This document shows positions 9,309 through 18,903 of a DNA stretch of 37,253 nucleotides, in pieces. Made by a program: the position numbers and the translations under genes. The notes beneath the pieces were generated by a model. It was not told the DNA's origin, searched no databases, and worked only from the letters and a program-made list of their open reading frames with translations. The stretch covers positions 1-37,253 of the forward strand of contig JAFMFL010000008.1 of assembly GCA_017856205.1 (NCBI GenBank), in the 5' to 3' direction. The first letter of the stretch is position 1. Every line of letters begins with the position of its first letter. This DNA is from Flavobacteriaceae bacterium. Its GTDB lineage: Bacteria > Bacteroidota > Bacteroidia > Flavobacteriales > Flavobacteriaceae.

Positions 9309-9316
9309 TATATTTG
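9309..9316 (+). promoter_or_regulatory. -7 element TATATTTG upstream of the 9338 CDS
   Basis: TAnnTTTG match 21 nt upstream of the ATG; no clear -33. Confidence 0.4.
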
Positions 9317-9337
9317 AGTAAACTAAATCTACTTTTC

Positions 9338-9910
9338 ATGAATAAGCTACTTATTATTTCGTTTGTTTTATTAGTGTTTTTCTGTGGCTATGCGCAGGAA
9401 GATGAAAAAGTTACCAAAGTTGAAGTCGTAAATCAATTTGACGAAGTTGAAGTCCATGAAAAAAATGAGATTCGGCTCAATGCTCTTGATTTAATCATGC
9501 ATCCTGCACTAAGTTTAAGCTATGAAAGAATTTTAAATGAATCTAACGGTTATGGCGTATCATTATTTGCAAATTTTGGCGACCATGACGCAACCTATCA
9601 AAATTTTTCCATTACACCTTATTACCGATTCTACTTTTTAAACAGAAAAGATTATGGTGCAAGTGGACTTTTTGTAGAAGCATTTAGCTCTTTTTCATCT
9701 GTTGATTTTGATGAAAAGCAAAATAGTAACTCTAATGAATTCCAAATATACATGGGTGTAGGTCTTGGGAAAAAGTGGGTTAATCGAAACGGATTTTCAT
9801 TTGAAACATTTGTTGGTGTTGGACGCTACTTTATAAACAGAGATACGGACAACTACTCCCATCCAGATGCCCACGGGCGTTTTGGTTTGTCTATAGGGAA
9901 AAGGTTTTAA
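9338..9910 (+). CDS. Hypothetical secreted/outer-membrane beta-barrel-like protein
   Basis: Signal peptide MNKLLIISFVLLVFFCGYAQ, then alternating beta-type segments ending ...RFGLSIGKRF. Confidence 0.75.
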   Translation: MNKLLIISFVLLVFFCGYAQEDEKVTKVEVVNQFDEVEVHEKNEIRLNALDLIMHPALSLSYERILNESNGYGVSLFANFGDHDATYQNFSITPYYRFYFLNRKDYGASGLFVEAFSSFSSVDFDEKQNSNSNEFQIYMGVGLGKKWVNRNGFSFETFVGVGRYFINRDTDNYSHPDAHGRFGLSIGKRF

Positions 9911-9948
9911 GGCGTTATTGTAATTTAGGGATATAATTGAAAAAATTA

Positions 9949-10095
9949 TGTCAGTTCGAGTGATTTTGAGGAACGAAAAAATCATATCGAGAACAAATTC
10001 AAAAACTAAATGTTTACAGGTTTTATAACAATCCAGAAGACACGTTCTCGATACAAATTTTACTCATTTCAATCGTAAAATTCACTCGAACTGAC
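9949..10095. repeat. Intergenic imperfect palindromic element, GTCAGTTCGAGTGA ... TCACTCGAACTGAC, with inner ATATCGAGAAC ... GTTCTCGATA arms
   Basis: Outer arms TGTCAGTTCGAGTGA (9949-) and TCACTCGAACTGAC (-10095) are reverse complements. Inner arms (TATCGAGAAC ending 9994 / GTTCTCGATA from 10044) are also complementary. Located between convergent genes. Confidence 0.8.
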
Positions 10096-10131
10096 GGCGT
10101 TTTTAAATAGAACGTTGGATTTTAAATTCCC

Positions 10132-11664
10132 TTACTTAAGCCAGCTTTCAAAAGCAATTGCTTTACTAAGTTTCGAATTTGCTTCAGCTATGCTAAGGCG
10201 TTCTTGTTCCATGCTATCGCGGTGGCGTAGCGTTACGGTTTGGTCTTCCAGCGTTTGGTGGTCAACCGTAATGCAAAACGGCGTTCCCAGCGCATCTTGT
10301 CGTCGGTAACGACGACCCACAGCATCCTTTTCATCATAGGTAACTGCCATGTCCCATTTAAGGTCATTGACAATGTCTTTGGCAATAGCTGGTAAGCCAT
10401 CTTTTTTGACTAACGGCAACACGGCTACTTTAGTGGGCGCTACCACAGCGGGCAAGCGCAACACCGTTCTGGTTGAGCCATCTTCTAAGGTTTCGTCTTG
10501 TAATGCATGTGAAAACACCGCCAAAAACAAGCGGTCTAAACCAATGGAGGTTTCCAACACATAAGGCACATAGTTTTCTTGTCGTTCCGGATCAAAGTAT
10601 TGCAGCTTTTTACCCGAGTATTTTTCGTGACTTCCAAGGTCAAAGTCGGTGCGGGAATGAATCCCCTCCAACTCCTTGAATCCAAATGGAAAACGAAACT
10701 CGATATCACAAGCTGCGTCGGCGTAATGCGCCAATTTTTCGTGGTCGTGAAAGCGATAATTGTCTGCTCCTAACCCCAACGAATGGTGCCATTTTAAGCG
10801 GGTTTCTTTCCAGTGTGCGTACCATTCTTTTTGTGTCCCCGGCGGAATAAAAAACTGCATTTCCATTTGCTCAAACTCACGCATACGGAAAATAAACTGC
10901 CGAGCTACAATCTCGTTTCTGAACGCCTTCCCTGTTTGGGCAATCCCAAAAGGCAATTTCATGCGTCCCGTTTTTTGAACATTTAAAAAGTTTACAAAAA
11001 TTCCTTGTGCGGTTTCGGGGCGTAAATACAATTCGGTAGCACTTTCAGCAGAAGCACCCAATTTGGTGCCAAACATCAAATTAAATTGCTTGACTTCTGT
11101 CCAGTTTTTTGAGCCCGACAACGGACACACAATCTCCAATTCTTCGATGAGTGCCTTCACGTCTGCCAAATCTTCGTTTTCTAACGATTTGCCCAATCGT
11201 TTTAAAATGGCATCGCCTTTTTCTTTGTAGCCCACAACGCGCGGATTGGTGCTTAAAAATTGTTCTTTATCAAACGCATCGCCAAAACGTTTAGCAGCTT
11301 TTTGGACTTCTTTGTCAATTTTTGCATCCAACTTTCCTACATAATCCTCCACCAACACATCGGCGCGATAGCGCTTTTTGGAGTCTTTATTATCAATAAG
11401 CGGATCGTTAAACGCGTCCACGTGCCCAGAAGCCTTCCACGTGGTCGGGTGCATCAAAATAGCAGCATCCAATCCCACAATATTTTCATTGAGTTGCACC
11501 ATGGCTTTCCACCAATACTCGCGTAAGTTTTTTTTCAACGCAACACCCTGCTGACCGTAATCATACACGGCACTAAGCCCATCATAAATTTCACTAGAAG
11601 GAAACACAAACCCATACTCTTTGGCATGGGACAATACTTTTTTAAACAAATCTTGGTCTGCCAT
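10132..11664 (-). CDS. glyS: Glycine--tRNA ligase (single-chain type)
   Basis: FVFPSSEIYDGLSAVYDYGQQGVALKKNL, RPETAQGIFVNF, EFEQMEMQFF, YVLETSIGLDRLFLAV class II synthetase motifs. Confidence 0.97.
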   Translation of the reverse strand: MADQDLFKKVLSHAKEYGFVFPSSEIYDGLSAVYDYGQQGVALKKNLREYWWKAMVQLNENIVGLDAAILMHPTTWKASGHVDAFNDPLIDNKDSKKRYRADVLVEDYVGKLDAKIDKEVQKAAKRFGDAFDKEQFLSTNPRVVGYKEKGDAILKRLGKSLENEDLADVKALIEELEIVCPLSGSKNWTEVKQFNLMFGTKLGASAESATELYLRPETAQGIFVNFLNVQKTGRMKLPFGIAQTGKAFRNEIVARQFIFRMREFEQMEMQFFIPPGTQKEWYAHWKETRLKWHHSLGLGADNYRFHDHEKLAHYADAACDIEFRFPFGFKELEGIHSRTDFDLGSHEKYSGKKLQYFDPERQENYVPYVLETSIGLDRLFLAVFSHALQDETLEDGSTRTVLRLPAVVAPTKVAVLPLVKKDGLPAIAKDIVNDLKWDMAVTYDEKDAVGRRYRRQDALGTPFCITVDHQTLEDQTVTLRHRDSMEQERLSIAEANSKLSKAIAFESWLK

Positions 11665-11668
11665 GGCG

Positions 11669-11676
11669 CAAAAATA
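11669..11676 (-). promoter_or_regulatory. -7 element TATTTTTG immediately upstream of the glyS start
   Basis: Minus strand reads TATTTTTGCGCCATG; box ends 4 nt before the ATG. Confidence 0.5.
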
Positions 11677-11723
11677 GGATAAGTTTACTAATTTACACCG
11701 TGCCTTAATCAGAACATTAGCCT

Positions 11724-12410
11724 ATGCTGAATGATTTACTTGCCGTTTGGTTTCCACAATGCTGTTGGAATTGTAAGCAACCCCTTGCTACAAAGCAAAA
11801 ATGGCTTTGCGTGAACTGTTCCACACAACTTCCAAAAACCTATTTTGAGCATGAAGAAAACAATGCGTTAAAAGTGTTGCTGCGCCAATACCTTCCATTG
11901 GAAGGGGCGTATGCGCCCTTTTATTTTTTGCAACACTCGCCCATTCAGGCGCTTATCCATGCACTAAAATATCAAGGAAAGAAGAAAGTAGCCGAATGGA
12001 TCGCACAGCAAAGCGCACAACTTATTCCAAAAGAACACCCTATCTTACAATGTGATGGCATTGTGCCGGTACCACTGCACCCGTCCCGACAACGTAAAAG
12101 AGGTTACAATCAAGTAACAGGCTTTGGGCAATATTGGGCAACTCGTTTGGGAGTGCCGTATTTAGACCATCTATTAGTGCGAAAAAATCAAACTAAAACC
12201 TTAGCGCGTATGTCGCGGGAAGCGCGCTGGGAAGAGGTAAAAAATGCCTTTTCGGTACAATCAAAAAAAGAATACAAACACCTGTTATTGGTAGACGATG
12301 TGATTACCACAGGAGCCACGCTAACTGCTTGCGGAAATACCTTGCTAAACGGGTCATGTACTAAAATTTCGGTTTTGGGAATGGCATATGCACAAAACAT
12401 CCTTCCGTAA
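11724..12410 (+). CDS. comF: ComF family protein / phosphoribosyltransferase
   Basis: N-terminal zinc-finger-like CCWNCKQPL..WLCVNCSTQLP; PVPLHPSRQRKRGYNQ; PRPP motif LLLVDDVITTGATLTAC. Confidence 0.93.
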   Translation: MLNDLLAVWFPQCCWNCKQPLATKQKWLCVNCSTQLPKTYFEHEENNALKVLLRQYLPLEGAYAPFYFLQHSPIQALIHALKYQGKKKVAEWIAQQSAQLIPKEHPILQCDGIVPVPLHPSRQRKRGYNQVTGFGQYWATRLGVPYLDHLLVRKNQTKTLARMSREARWEEVKNAFSVQSKKEYKHLLLVDDVITTGATLTACGNTLLNGSCTKISVLGMAYAQNILP

Positions 12411-12437
12411 GCAAGAAAATAGTCGTTATTTTGCGCT

Positions 12438-14033
12438 ATGCTTAAACGGGTTTTTGTTGCGCTTTTGATTTGCTCTGTGTTTGTGCAATGTGCACGTCGT
12501 GGTTCACCCACCGGTGGCCCAAAAGACGAAACCCCACCCGTTATGTTACGTGCCGAACCACCTCAGCAGTCTGTTCAGTTTAAAGAAGACCGCATCCGCA
12601 TTTATTTTGATGAATATATCAAGCTAAATAAACTCAATGATCAACTTGTTGTTTCACCGCCTCTTGAGCAAACCGCTTATGTGATTTCGCCACAAAGCCA
12701 GGCGGCAAAATATGTTGAAATCGAATTTTTGGACTCCCTTGCTCAAAACACCACCTATACCTTTAATTTTGGGGAGAGTGTGGTGGACAACAACGAAGGT
12801 AATCCGTTTTCTTATTTCTATTATGTGTTTTCCACGGGTGCTACCATAGATTCCCTCAAGTTACGCGGCACCATTTCCGATGCTTTTTCCCGTACCCCCG
12901 AATCCTTTGTTTCGGTAATGCTTTTTCCCATAGATAGTACCTATACCGACTCGGTTATTTACAAAAATAAGCCGCTCTATTATACCAACACACTAGACAG
13001 TCTTACTGAGTTTTTGATGCCCAATCTCAAAGCAGGCGATTATCTTTTGGCTGCTGTAAAAGATGTATCCAAAAATTATGTTTTTGACCCTTCGGTAGAT
13101 AAAATTGATGCCATAAGCCACGTCATTACATTGCCGAACGATAGCTTATTTCAGCTATCGCTCTTCAAGGAAGATCCAGCATTTGATTTTGGCAAAGCCT
13201 ACCAAGCAGGAAAGCAACGTATAGGGTTTGGATTTAAAGGGAGTGATGCCGTTTCCATTGAACTTAAGGAAACCGTTAATGACAGTTTTGCTTCAATGGT
13301 TTCACGTGACCGTGAATCCGATACGCTCTACTATTGGTATAAAGGAATTGATGCCGATTCGCTGCGTTTTACCTTACGCCACGACACCTTGACAAAAGAG
13401 TATGCCTTTCGAGTTCGAAAAGCGGAACCCGATTCGCTACAAATTTCTTTTGAGCCAAAAGGAACGCTGCATCTTAGCGACACGCTGAAACTTATTACCA
13501 ATACTCCCATCAAAAAACTTGTACAAGACTCCATGAGTCTACGAGCAAAAGATTCGACGCAAATACCCTTTACGCTTACGCAAAAAGGCATGCATGAGCT
13601 ACATGTTTTGTTTGATATCTTTCCTAACGAAAAATACCAACTCGAGCTCCTTCCGGGTGCCGTAACAGATTTTTTTGACATTGCAAACGATAGCCTTTCA
13701 ACGTCTGTTAGCACCAAAAGCAGGGTAGATTATGGCAACCTGTCATTAAGGTTAGCCAATGTGCCTTCGTATCCTATTTTTATTGATTTGATAAATGAAA
13801 AGGAGGAAATTGTTCGGAGCAAGTATATCGAAGAAGAACGTGGGTTATATCGCTTTGCCTATCTGTTGCCAAACAAATATTATGTGCGTGTTCGAGTAGA
13901 TGAAAATGCTAATGGCAAATGGGACACAGGGAACTTTTTAGCAGGAAAAAAACCTGAAGCGGTATATCACTTTCCGCCACTTTTAGATGTGCGTGCCAAC
14001 TGGGAATTACAAGAACAATTTATTCTAGAGTAA
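12438..14033 (+). CDS. Ig-like domain lipoprotein
   Basis: Lipobox-type N-terminus (LLICSVFVQCARRGSPTGGPKDETPPVMLRAEPP) followed by a bacterial Ig-like domain (IRIYFDEYIKL...VVSPPLEQ). Confidence 0.8.
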   Translation: MLKRVFVALLICSVFVQCARRGSPTGGPKDETPPVMLRAEPPQQSVQFKEDRIRIYFDEYIKLNKLNDQLVVSPPLEQTAYVISPQSQAAKYVEIEFLDSLAQNTTYTFNFGESVVDNNEGNPFSYFYYVFSTGATIDSLKLRGTISDAFSRTPESFVSVMLFPIDSTYTDSVIYKNKPLYYTNTLDSLTEFLMPNLKAGDYLLAAVKDVSKNYVFDPSVDKIDAISHVITLPNDSLFQLSLFKEDPAFDFGKAYQAGKQRIGFGFKGSDAVSIELKETVNDSFASMVSRDRESDTLYYWYKGIDADSLRFTLRHDTLTKEYAFRVRKAEPDSLQISFEPKGTLHLSDTLKLITNTPIKKLVQDSMSLRAKDSTQIPFTLTQKGMHELHVLFDIFPNEKYQLELLPGAVTDFFDIANDSLSTSVSTKSRVDYGNLSLRLANVPSYPIFIDLINEKEEIVRSKYIEEERGLYRFAYLLPNKYYVRVRVDENANGKWDTGNFLAGKKPEAVYHFPPLLDVRANWELQEQFILE

Positions 14034-14793
14034 ACGCATCGCGATCGTCCAAAAACGGGAGCTTTTTGCGCAATTTATACAGCTCATTTTTATCAAATTC
14101 AGCTAAAGCAATAGATGTCGGTGCTTCAGCAAATGCTATTTCGTCGCCAAGGGCATTGTACGCCGCCGAAGCACCCGGATATTGCAAAAGATATGCATCT
14201 TTCCCAGTGCGATTTACCCCAACAGAAAATGCCATGTTTTCTATAGCACGCGCACGCAGCAGCGTGTTCCATGCTTGAATACGTGCGGAAGGCCAATTCG
14301 CAACGCAAATAAGCAAATCGTAGTTGTCCGTATTACGTGCAAATACCGGAAAACGCAAATCGTAGCACACTAACGGACGTATGCGAAACCCTGCGTATTC
14401 GATTAGTCTGCTGCCCTTTCCAGCGTTGTAAATCCGCGCCTCTCCCGAAGGCGTATAGGGATGCGCTTTGTCATAGGTGTCTAACTGTCCGTTTGGGTGT
14501 GCAAAAATAAATCGATTATAAAATGCATTATTTTCTTTGATGGCAAGACTTCCGCAAACGGCTACATGGTGTTGTTTTGCCATCTGTTGCATCCAAGAAA
14601 CAGAAGAACCGCTCATGGGTTCGGCAACGTCGCTGGGTGTCATCGTGAAACCTGTTGCCCACATTTCGGGCAGTACAATAAGGTTTACACCTTGAGGTAA
14701 CTCTTCTATAAGCTGCTCAAATGCCAATTGATTTGCGGCAGGGTTATGCCAATGCAAATTGGTTTGAAGTAAGGCGGTGTGTAGGATTTCCAT
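14020..14793 (-). CDS. Nitrilase-superfamily amidohydrolase (omega-amidase/YafV-like)
   Basis: LIVLPEMWATGFTM (Glu), YDKAHPY (Lys), RPLVCYDLRFPVFAR (Cys) catalytic triad context. Confidence 0.9.
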   Translation of the reverse strand: MEILHTALLQTNLHWHNPAANQLAFEQLIEELPQGVNLIVLPEMWATGFTMTPSDVAEPMSGSSVSWMQQMAKQHHVAVCGSLAIKENNAFYNRFIFAHPNGQLDTYDKAHPYTPSGEARIYNAGKGSRLIEYAGFRIRPLVCYDLRFPVFARNTDNYDLLICVANWPSARIQAWNTLLRARAIENMAFSVGVNRTGKDAYLLQYPGASAAYNALGDEIAFAEAPTSIALAEFDKNELYKLRKKLPFLDDRDAFTLE

Positions 14794-14794
14794 T

Positions 14795-14834
14795 AGATAA
14801 AACTACTGATTTAAATTAAAAAGGTAGTTTATCT
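14795..14834. other. Imperfect hairpin between sdhB and the amidohydrolase (possible terminator/attenuator)
   Basis: AGATAAaACTAC...GTAGTTTATCT, 11-bp arms with one bulge and an AT-rich loop. Confidence 0.35.
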
Positions 14835-14844
14835 TTTAACTCCG

Positions 14845-15591
14845 TTACCCCTTTACATTCGCTGAGAGATACTCACGGTTCATACGGGCAATATTTTCTA
14901 GCGAAATACCCTTAGGGCATTCCACTTCGCAAGCTCCAGTATTGGTACAATTTCCAAAGCCTTCATCGTCCATTTGCTTAACCATATTTAGCACACGATC
15001 TGTTGCCTCCACTTGTCCTTGTGGCAGAAGTGCATACTGCGATACTTTAGCCGAAACAAACAGCATGGCAGATGCGTTTTTACATGTTGCCACACATGCC
15101 CCACAGCCAATACATGCTGCTGCATCAAATGCCTTGTCGGCATCTGCTTTTTCTATAGGAATGGCGTTGGCATCTTGGGTATTTCCAGAAGTGTTTACCG
15201 AAACAAAACCCCCAGCGTGTTGAATGCGATCAAATGACGAGCGATCAACGACCAAATCTTTAATTACCGGAAATGGCTTTGCTCGAAATGGCTCAATATG
15301 AATGGTATCACCATCTTTAAATTTGCGCATGTGCAACTGGCAAGTAGTAATCAGTCGATCTGGGCCGTGAGCTTCTCCATTGATAAACATAGAGCATGCT
15401 CCACAAATACCCTCTCGACAATCATGGTCAAAAGCTACAGGGTCAATGCCTTGGTCCATCAGTTGCTCGTTAAGCACATCCATCATTTCCAAAAACGACA
15501 TATCTGGTGAAACATCGTCAAGCGAATAGGTGTGCATGCTTCCTTTTGCGGTGGCGTTTTCTTGTCGCCAAATTTTTAATGTCAGTTTCAT
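14845..15591 (-). CDS. sdhB: Succinate dehydrogenase/fumarate reductase iron-sulfur subunit
   Basis: [58 protein letters not shown]. Confidence 0.97.
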   Translation of the reverse strand: MKLTLKIWRQENATAKGSMHTYSLDDVSPDMSFLEMMDVLNEQLMDQGIDPVAFDHDCREGICGACSMFINGEAHGPDRLITTCQLHMRKFKDGDTIHIEPFRAKPFPVIKDLVVDRSSFDRIQHAGGFVSVNTSGNTQDANAIPIEKADADKAFDAAACIGCGACVATCKNASAMLFVSAKVSQYALLPQGQVEATDRVLNMVKQMDDEGFGNCTNTGACEVECPKGISLENIARMNREYLSANVKG

Positions 15592-15606
15592 ATGTTACCC
15601 TATTAA

Positions 15607-15650
15607 GTTAATAGTTATTGGTTAATAGTTATCTGTTAGTTATTATTATT
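15607..15650. repeat. Left flank repeat array: GTTAATAGTTATTG-GTTAATAGTTATCT-GTTAGTTATTATTATT
   Basis: Two 14-nt near-identical units in tandem plus a degenerate third that runs into the stop and Asn codons of the four-helix-bundle gene. Confidence 0.75.
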
Positions 15651-16019
15651 CTCTGCGCTTTTAACCAAATAGTTTATATACCCATTAAGAATTTTGATGT
15701 TCTCAAAAATATCTTTTCTTATTTCATTTAACATGTTTTCAGAAATATAGCCCTCCTCATTGGCTACAATTACTTGGTCTAAAACCTCGTATAGTGAACC
15801 CCTTGAAGTTCTACAAAACTGTGCGTTTTCACGAAAGTGAAATCTGCCATAGCCTTCAGCAATGTTATGCGTTACGGATCTTACAGCGCGAACAATTTGC
15901 GAAGTAAGACCAAACTTTTCATCATTGGGAAATGTCTTTACCAACTCAGAAATTTTAATTCTTAACCGCCTAGCTTTTTTCCAACAATCCAAATCTTCAA
16001 ATGTTTTTATGTCACTCAT
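15636..16019 (-). CDS. Four helix bundle protein (23S rRNA intervening-sequence / S23 family)
   Basis: MSDIKTFEDLDCWKKARRLRIKISELVKTFPNDEKFGLTSQIVRAVRSVTHNIAEGYGR...FCRTSRGSLYEVLDQ: characteristic L.cWkka, FP..E.fgL..QirRa..Si..NiaEG.gR and .a.GSl.E pattern. Confidence 0.93.
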   Translation of the reverse strand: MSDIKTFEDLDCWKKARRLRIKISELVKTFPNDEKFGLTSQIVRAVRSVTHNIAEGYGRFHFRENAQFCRTSRGSLYEVLDQVIVANEEGYISENMLNEIRKDIFENIKILNGYINYLVKSAENNNN

Positions 16020-16029
16020 TAAAAAAACC

Positions 16030-16085
16030 ATTAACTGTTTACCTATTAACTGATAACTATTTCCTATTAACTAATAACTATTGCC
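16030..16085. repeat. Right flank repeat array: ATTAACTGTTTACC-TATTAACTGATAACTATT-TCCTATTAACTAATAACTATTGCC (inverted relative to left flank)
   Basis: Reverse complement reads AATAGTTATTAGTTAATAGGAAATAGTTATCAGTTAATAGG, matching the left-flank unit GTTAATAGTTAT. Confidence 0.75.
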
Positions 16086-16096
16086 TTTTGCCTAAT

Positions 16097-18100
16097 CTAC
16101 TTGTACGATCGCGTTTTAAGTTCAATATTTTCATAATTCAGTGCTTCCTTATGCAACTTGGCATCGCTTGGCTCGCCGTTGTATTCCCATGCCGAAACAA
16201 AAGTGAAATTAGCATCGTCACGAAGGGCTTCGCCTTCTGGTGTTTGCGATTCTTCTCTAAAGTGGCCTCCACAAGACTCGGTGCGCTCTAAAGCGTCTTT
16301 GGCAAACAATTCGCCCAACTCTAAAAAATCTGCTACACGAAGTGCTTTTGCCAGTGGCTCGTTGAACGAGTCAGCTGTTCCAGGTACAAAAACGTCTTTA
16401 TAAAACTCCTCTCGAAGCGCTTTAACTTCTTTCATGGCTTCTTTTAATCCATCTTCATTGCGAGACATCCCACATTTGTTCCAGATGATTTTACCCAATT
16501 TTCGATGGAAATAATCTACCGTTTTGGTGCCTTTGTTGTTCATAAAGGCATCTATTTGCGCTTGAACGCGCTGCTCTGCAGCTTCAAACTCTGGTGTATC
16601 TGTAGAAATAGGTCCTGTGCGAATATCATCTGCCAAATAATCGCCGATGGTATAGGGCAACACAAAATAGCCGTCTGCCAATCCTTGCATAAGCGCAGAT
16701 GCACCTAAGCGGTTGGCTCCATGATCTGAAAAATTGGCTTCGCCGATAGCAAAACAGCCGGGAATAGTGGTCATAAGATTATAATCAACCCATACGCCGC
16801 CCATGGTATAATGCACTGCTGGATAAATCATCATCGGAGTTTCGTATGGATTCTGATCTACGATTTTCTCGTACATCTGAAACAAGTTTCCATACTTTGC
16901 CTTTATAATTTCCTTCCCCAATTTTTGAACCAGTGCGGTATCATTTTCATCCAATCCCTTTACATGCGCTTTTTCTTTTCCGTAACGAATAATGGCATCC
17001 GCAAAATCGAGGAAAACTGCCTCGCCGGTTTTGTTTACGCCGTAGCCTTCATCGCAGCGTTCTTTGGCAGCACGCGATGCCACATCTCTTGGCACAAGGT
17101 TACCAAAGGCAGGGTAGCGACGCTCCAAGTAATAGTCGCGATCTTCCTCTGCCAAATTGGTGGGTTTAAGTCGTCCTTCACGAATGGCTTCTGCGTCTTC
17201 CTTCTTCTTGGGAACCCAAATGCGTCCATCGTTTCGGAGCGACTCCGACATTAAAGTTAATTTTGATTGATGATCGCCTGAAACGGGAATACACGTTGGG
17301 TGAATTTGTGTAAAGCATGGATTGGCAAAATATGCCCCTTGCTTATGTATTTTCCAAGCTGCCGTTACGTTGCTTCCCATAGCATTGGTGGACAAATAGA
17401 ATAAATTTCCATATCCGCCTGAGGCAATAACTACGGCATGTGCTGCATGGCGTTCAATTTCGCCAGTAACCAAATTTCTTGTAATAATCCCTCTTGCTTT
17501 GCCGTCCACTTTTACCAAATCTAGCATTTCGTGACGGTTATACATTTTGATTTTACCACGCCCTATTTGACGGTTCATAGCAGAGTACGCACCCAATAAC
17601 AACTGCTGTCCGGTTTGGCCTTTAGCATAAAATGTTCTGGACACAAGTACACCCCCAAACGAACGGTTATCCAAAAGTCCGCCGTAATCACGAGCAAAGG
17701 GAACTCCCTGTGCGACACATTGGTCAATGATGTTAGCAGAAACCTCTGCCAAACGATATACATTTGCTTCGCGAGCACGGTAATCGCCGCCTTTTACGGT
17801 ATCATAAAACAAGCGATAGGTGGAATCGCCATCTCCTTGATAATTTTTCGCTGCATTAATTCCTCCTTGTGCAGCAATGGAGTGCGCACGTCTGGGAGAG
17901 TCTTGGAAACAAAATGCTTTTACGTTATAGCCCAATTCGGCTAGTGTAGCTGCGGCAGAACCTCCCGCAAGCCCCGTACCCACTACAATTACGTCAATCA
18001 AACGTTTGTTTGCAGGGCTTACAAGGTCAATATTGTTTTTATGGTTGGTCCACTTTTCGGCAATTGGACCTTGGGGAATTTTAGCGTCTAGTGTTGCCAT
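16097..18100 (-). CDS. sdhA: Succinate dehydrogenase/fumarate reductase flavoprotein subunit
   Basis: [85 protein letters not shown]. Confidence 0.97.
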   Translation of the reverse strand: MATLDAKIPQGPIAEKWTNHKNNIDLVSPANKRLIDVIVVGTGLAGGSAAATLAELGYNVKAFCFQDSPRRAHSIAAQGGINAAKNYQGDGDSTYRLFYDTVKGGDYRAREANVYRLAEVSANIIDQCVAQGVPFARDYGGLLDNRSFGGVLVSRTFYAKGQTGQQLLLGAYSAMNRQIGRGKIKMYNRHEMLDLVKVDGKARGIITRNLVTGEIERHAAHAVVIASGGYGNLFYLSTNAMGSNVTAAWKIHKQGAYFANPCFTQIHPTCIPVSGDHQSKLTLMSESLRNDGRIWVPKKKEDAEAIREGRLKPTNLAEEDRDYYLERRYPAFGNLVPRDVASRAAKERCDEGYGVNKTGEAVFLDFADAIIRYGKEKAHVKGLDENDTALVQKLGKEIIKAKYGNLFQMYEKIVDQNPYETPMMIYPAVHYTMGGVWVDYNLMTTIPGCFAIGEANFSDHGANRLGASALMQGLADGYFVLPYTIGDYLADDIRTGPISTDTPEFEAAEQRVQAQIDAFMNNKGTKTVDYFHRKLGKIIWNKCGMSRNEDGLKEAMKEVKALREEFYKDVFVPGTADSFNEPLAKALRVADFLELGELFAKDALERTESCGGHFREESQTPEGEALRDDANFTFVSAWEYNGEPSDAKLHKEALNYENIELKTRSYK

Positions 18101-18102
18101 AT

Positions 18103-18759
18103 TTAGTGATTTAAAAAGTGAAAAATAGCGATAAAAGCATACCCTACAGGAATACCAATGGCATACAATTTTCCAAACGATTTTACAGCAGGAGTATATT
18201 TGTTATTAAAGCCCATAGATTGAAATGCTGAGGAAAAACCATGTAATAGATGCAACGCCAAAAAGAAGAATGAAATAACATACAACACCACACGTGTTAG
18301 GTCTTCAAATTTGTGCACCAACTCTTCGTAATAACGGGTTGGATCTTCAGGTAATACTTCGATGTATTTGTAATTCATTTCGGGTACCCAAAAATCATAA
18401 AAATGTAAGGCCAAAAATGCCAATACCGTGGCGCCAGAAATCAGCATGTTTCGCGAAACCCAACTTGCATTAGCGCTTCCTTTGTACACGGCATAGCGTG
18501 TACCCCGAGCGCGTTTGTTTTGAATATCAAGGACAAACCCCATCACAAAGTGAAAAATTACTCCAAAGATGAGTATGGGCTGGAGTAAAAACTGCACTAT
18601 GGGGTTAGTACCCATAAAGTGCGAAAACTGGTTGAAAATAGCTTCGCTAAAAACAGATGTTATGTTGATGACAAAATGTTGCAGCAAAAAGATCATTAAG
18701 AAAATACCAGACAGTGCCATGGCTACTTTTCTGAGGATGGTTGAAGATAAGGTGACTCC
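18103..18759 (-). CDS. sdhC: Succinate dehydrogenase cytochrome b subunit
   Basis: About 218 aa with 5 TM segments ([29 protein letters not shown]...[16 protein letters not shown]); directly upstream of sdhA. Confidence 0.93.
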   Translation of the reverse strand, partial: GVTLSSTILRKVAMALSGIFLMIFLLQHFVINITSVFSEAIFNQFSHFMGTNPIVQFLLQPILIFGVIFHFVMGFVLDIQNKRARGTRYAVYKGSANASWVSRNMLISGATVLAFLALHFYDFWVPEMNYKYIEVLPEDPTRYYEELVHKFEDLTRVVLYVISFFFLALHLLHGFSSAFQSMGFNNKYTPAVKSFGKLYAIGIPVGYAFIAIFHFLNH

Positions 18760-18783
18760 CATAGTTTTGGCTTTTGTTGGGTA

Positions 18784-18815
18784 CAAAATTAGGTGCTGAA
18801 CGCCTGAACGCCAAA
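18784..18815 (-). promoter_or_regulatory. Bacteroidota promoter for sdhC: TTTG-N20-TAATTTTG
   Basis: Minus strand: -33-like TTTG (18815-18812), 20-nt spacer, -7 TAATTTTG (18791-18784), 24 nt upstream of the start. Confidence 0.65.
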
Positions 18816-18903
18816 GGTTTTAGGTTATTTAGGATAATTCTAACATCCTTTCTGTTTTTTGTTTAAATAACAAGAAAAAATATTTCTGGCGATTCTAACA
18901 AAA

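Noticed and set aside
9797-9985. 62-aa minus ORF overlapping the palindromic element
   Set aside because: Arises from reading through the repeat arm and antisense of the 9338 CDS; no independent support.
10115-11526. Multiple plus-strand ORFs opposite glyS
   Set aside because: Shadow ORFs over a conserved housekeeping gene; low-complexity and Cys/His-rich translations typical of antisense reading.
15636-16019. Four-helix-bundle gene considered as a diversity-generating retroelement avd
   Set aside because: No reverse transcriptase, template repeat or variable repeat seen in the window; sequence fits the stand-alone S23/IVS-type family better.
15607-16085. Repeat arrays considered as a CRISPR array
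   Set aside because: Units are tandem without unique ~30-nt spacers, flank a single CDS in inverted orientation, and no cas genes are present.
15601-16092. Four-helix-bundle block considered as a true 23S rRNA intervening sequence
   Set aside because: No rRNA sequence flanks it; it lies between sdhA and sdhB.
16001-17944. Plus-strand ORFs opposite sdhA
   Set aside because: Antisense to a full-length conserved flavoprotein gene; no ribosome-binding or family support.
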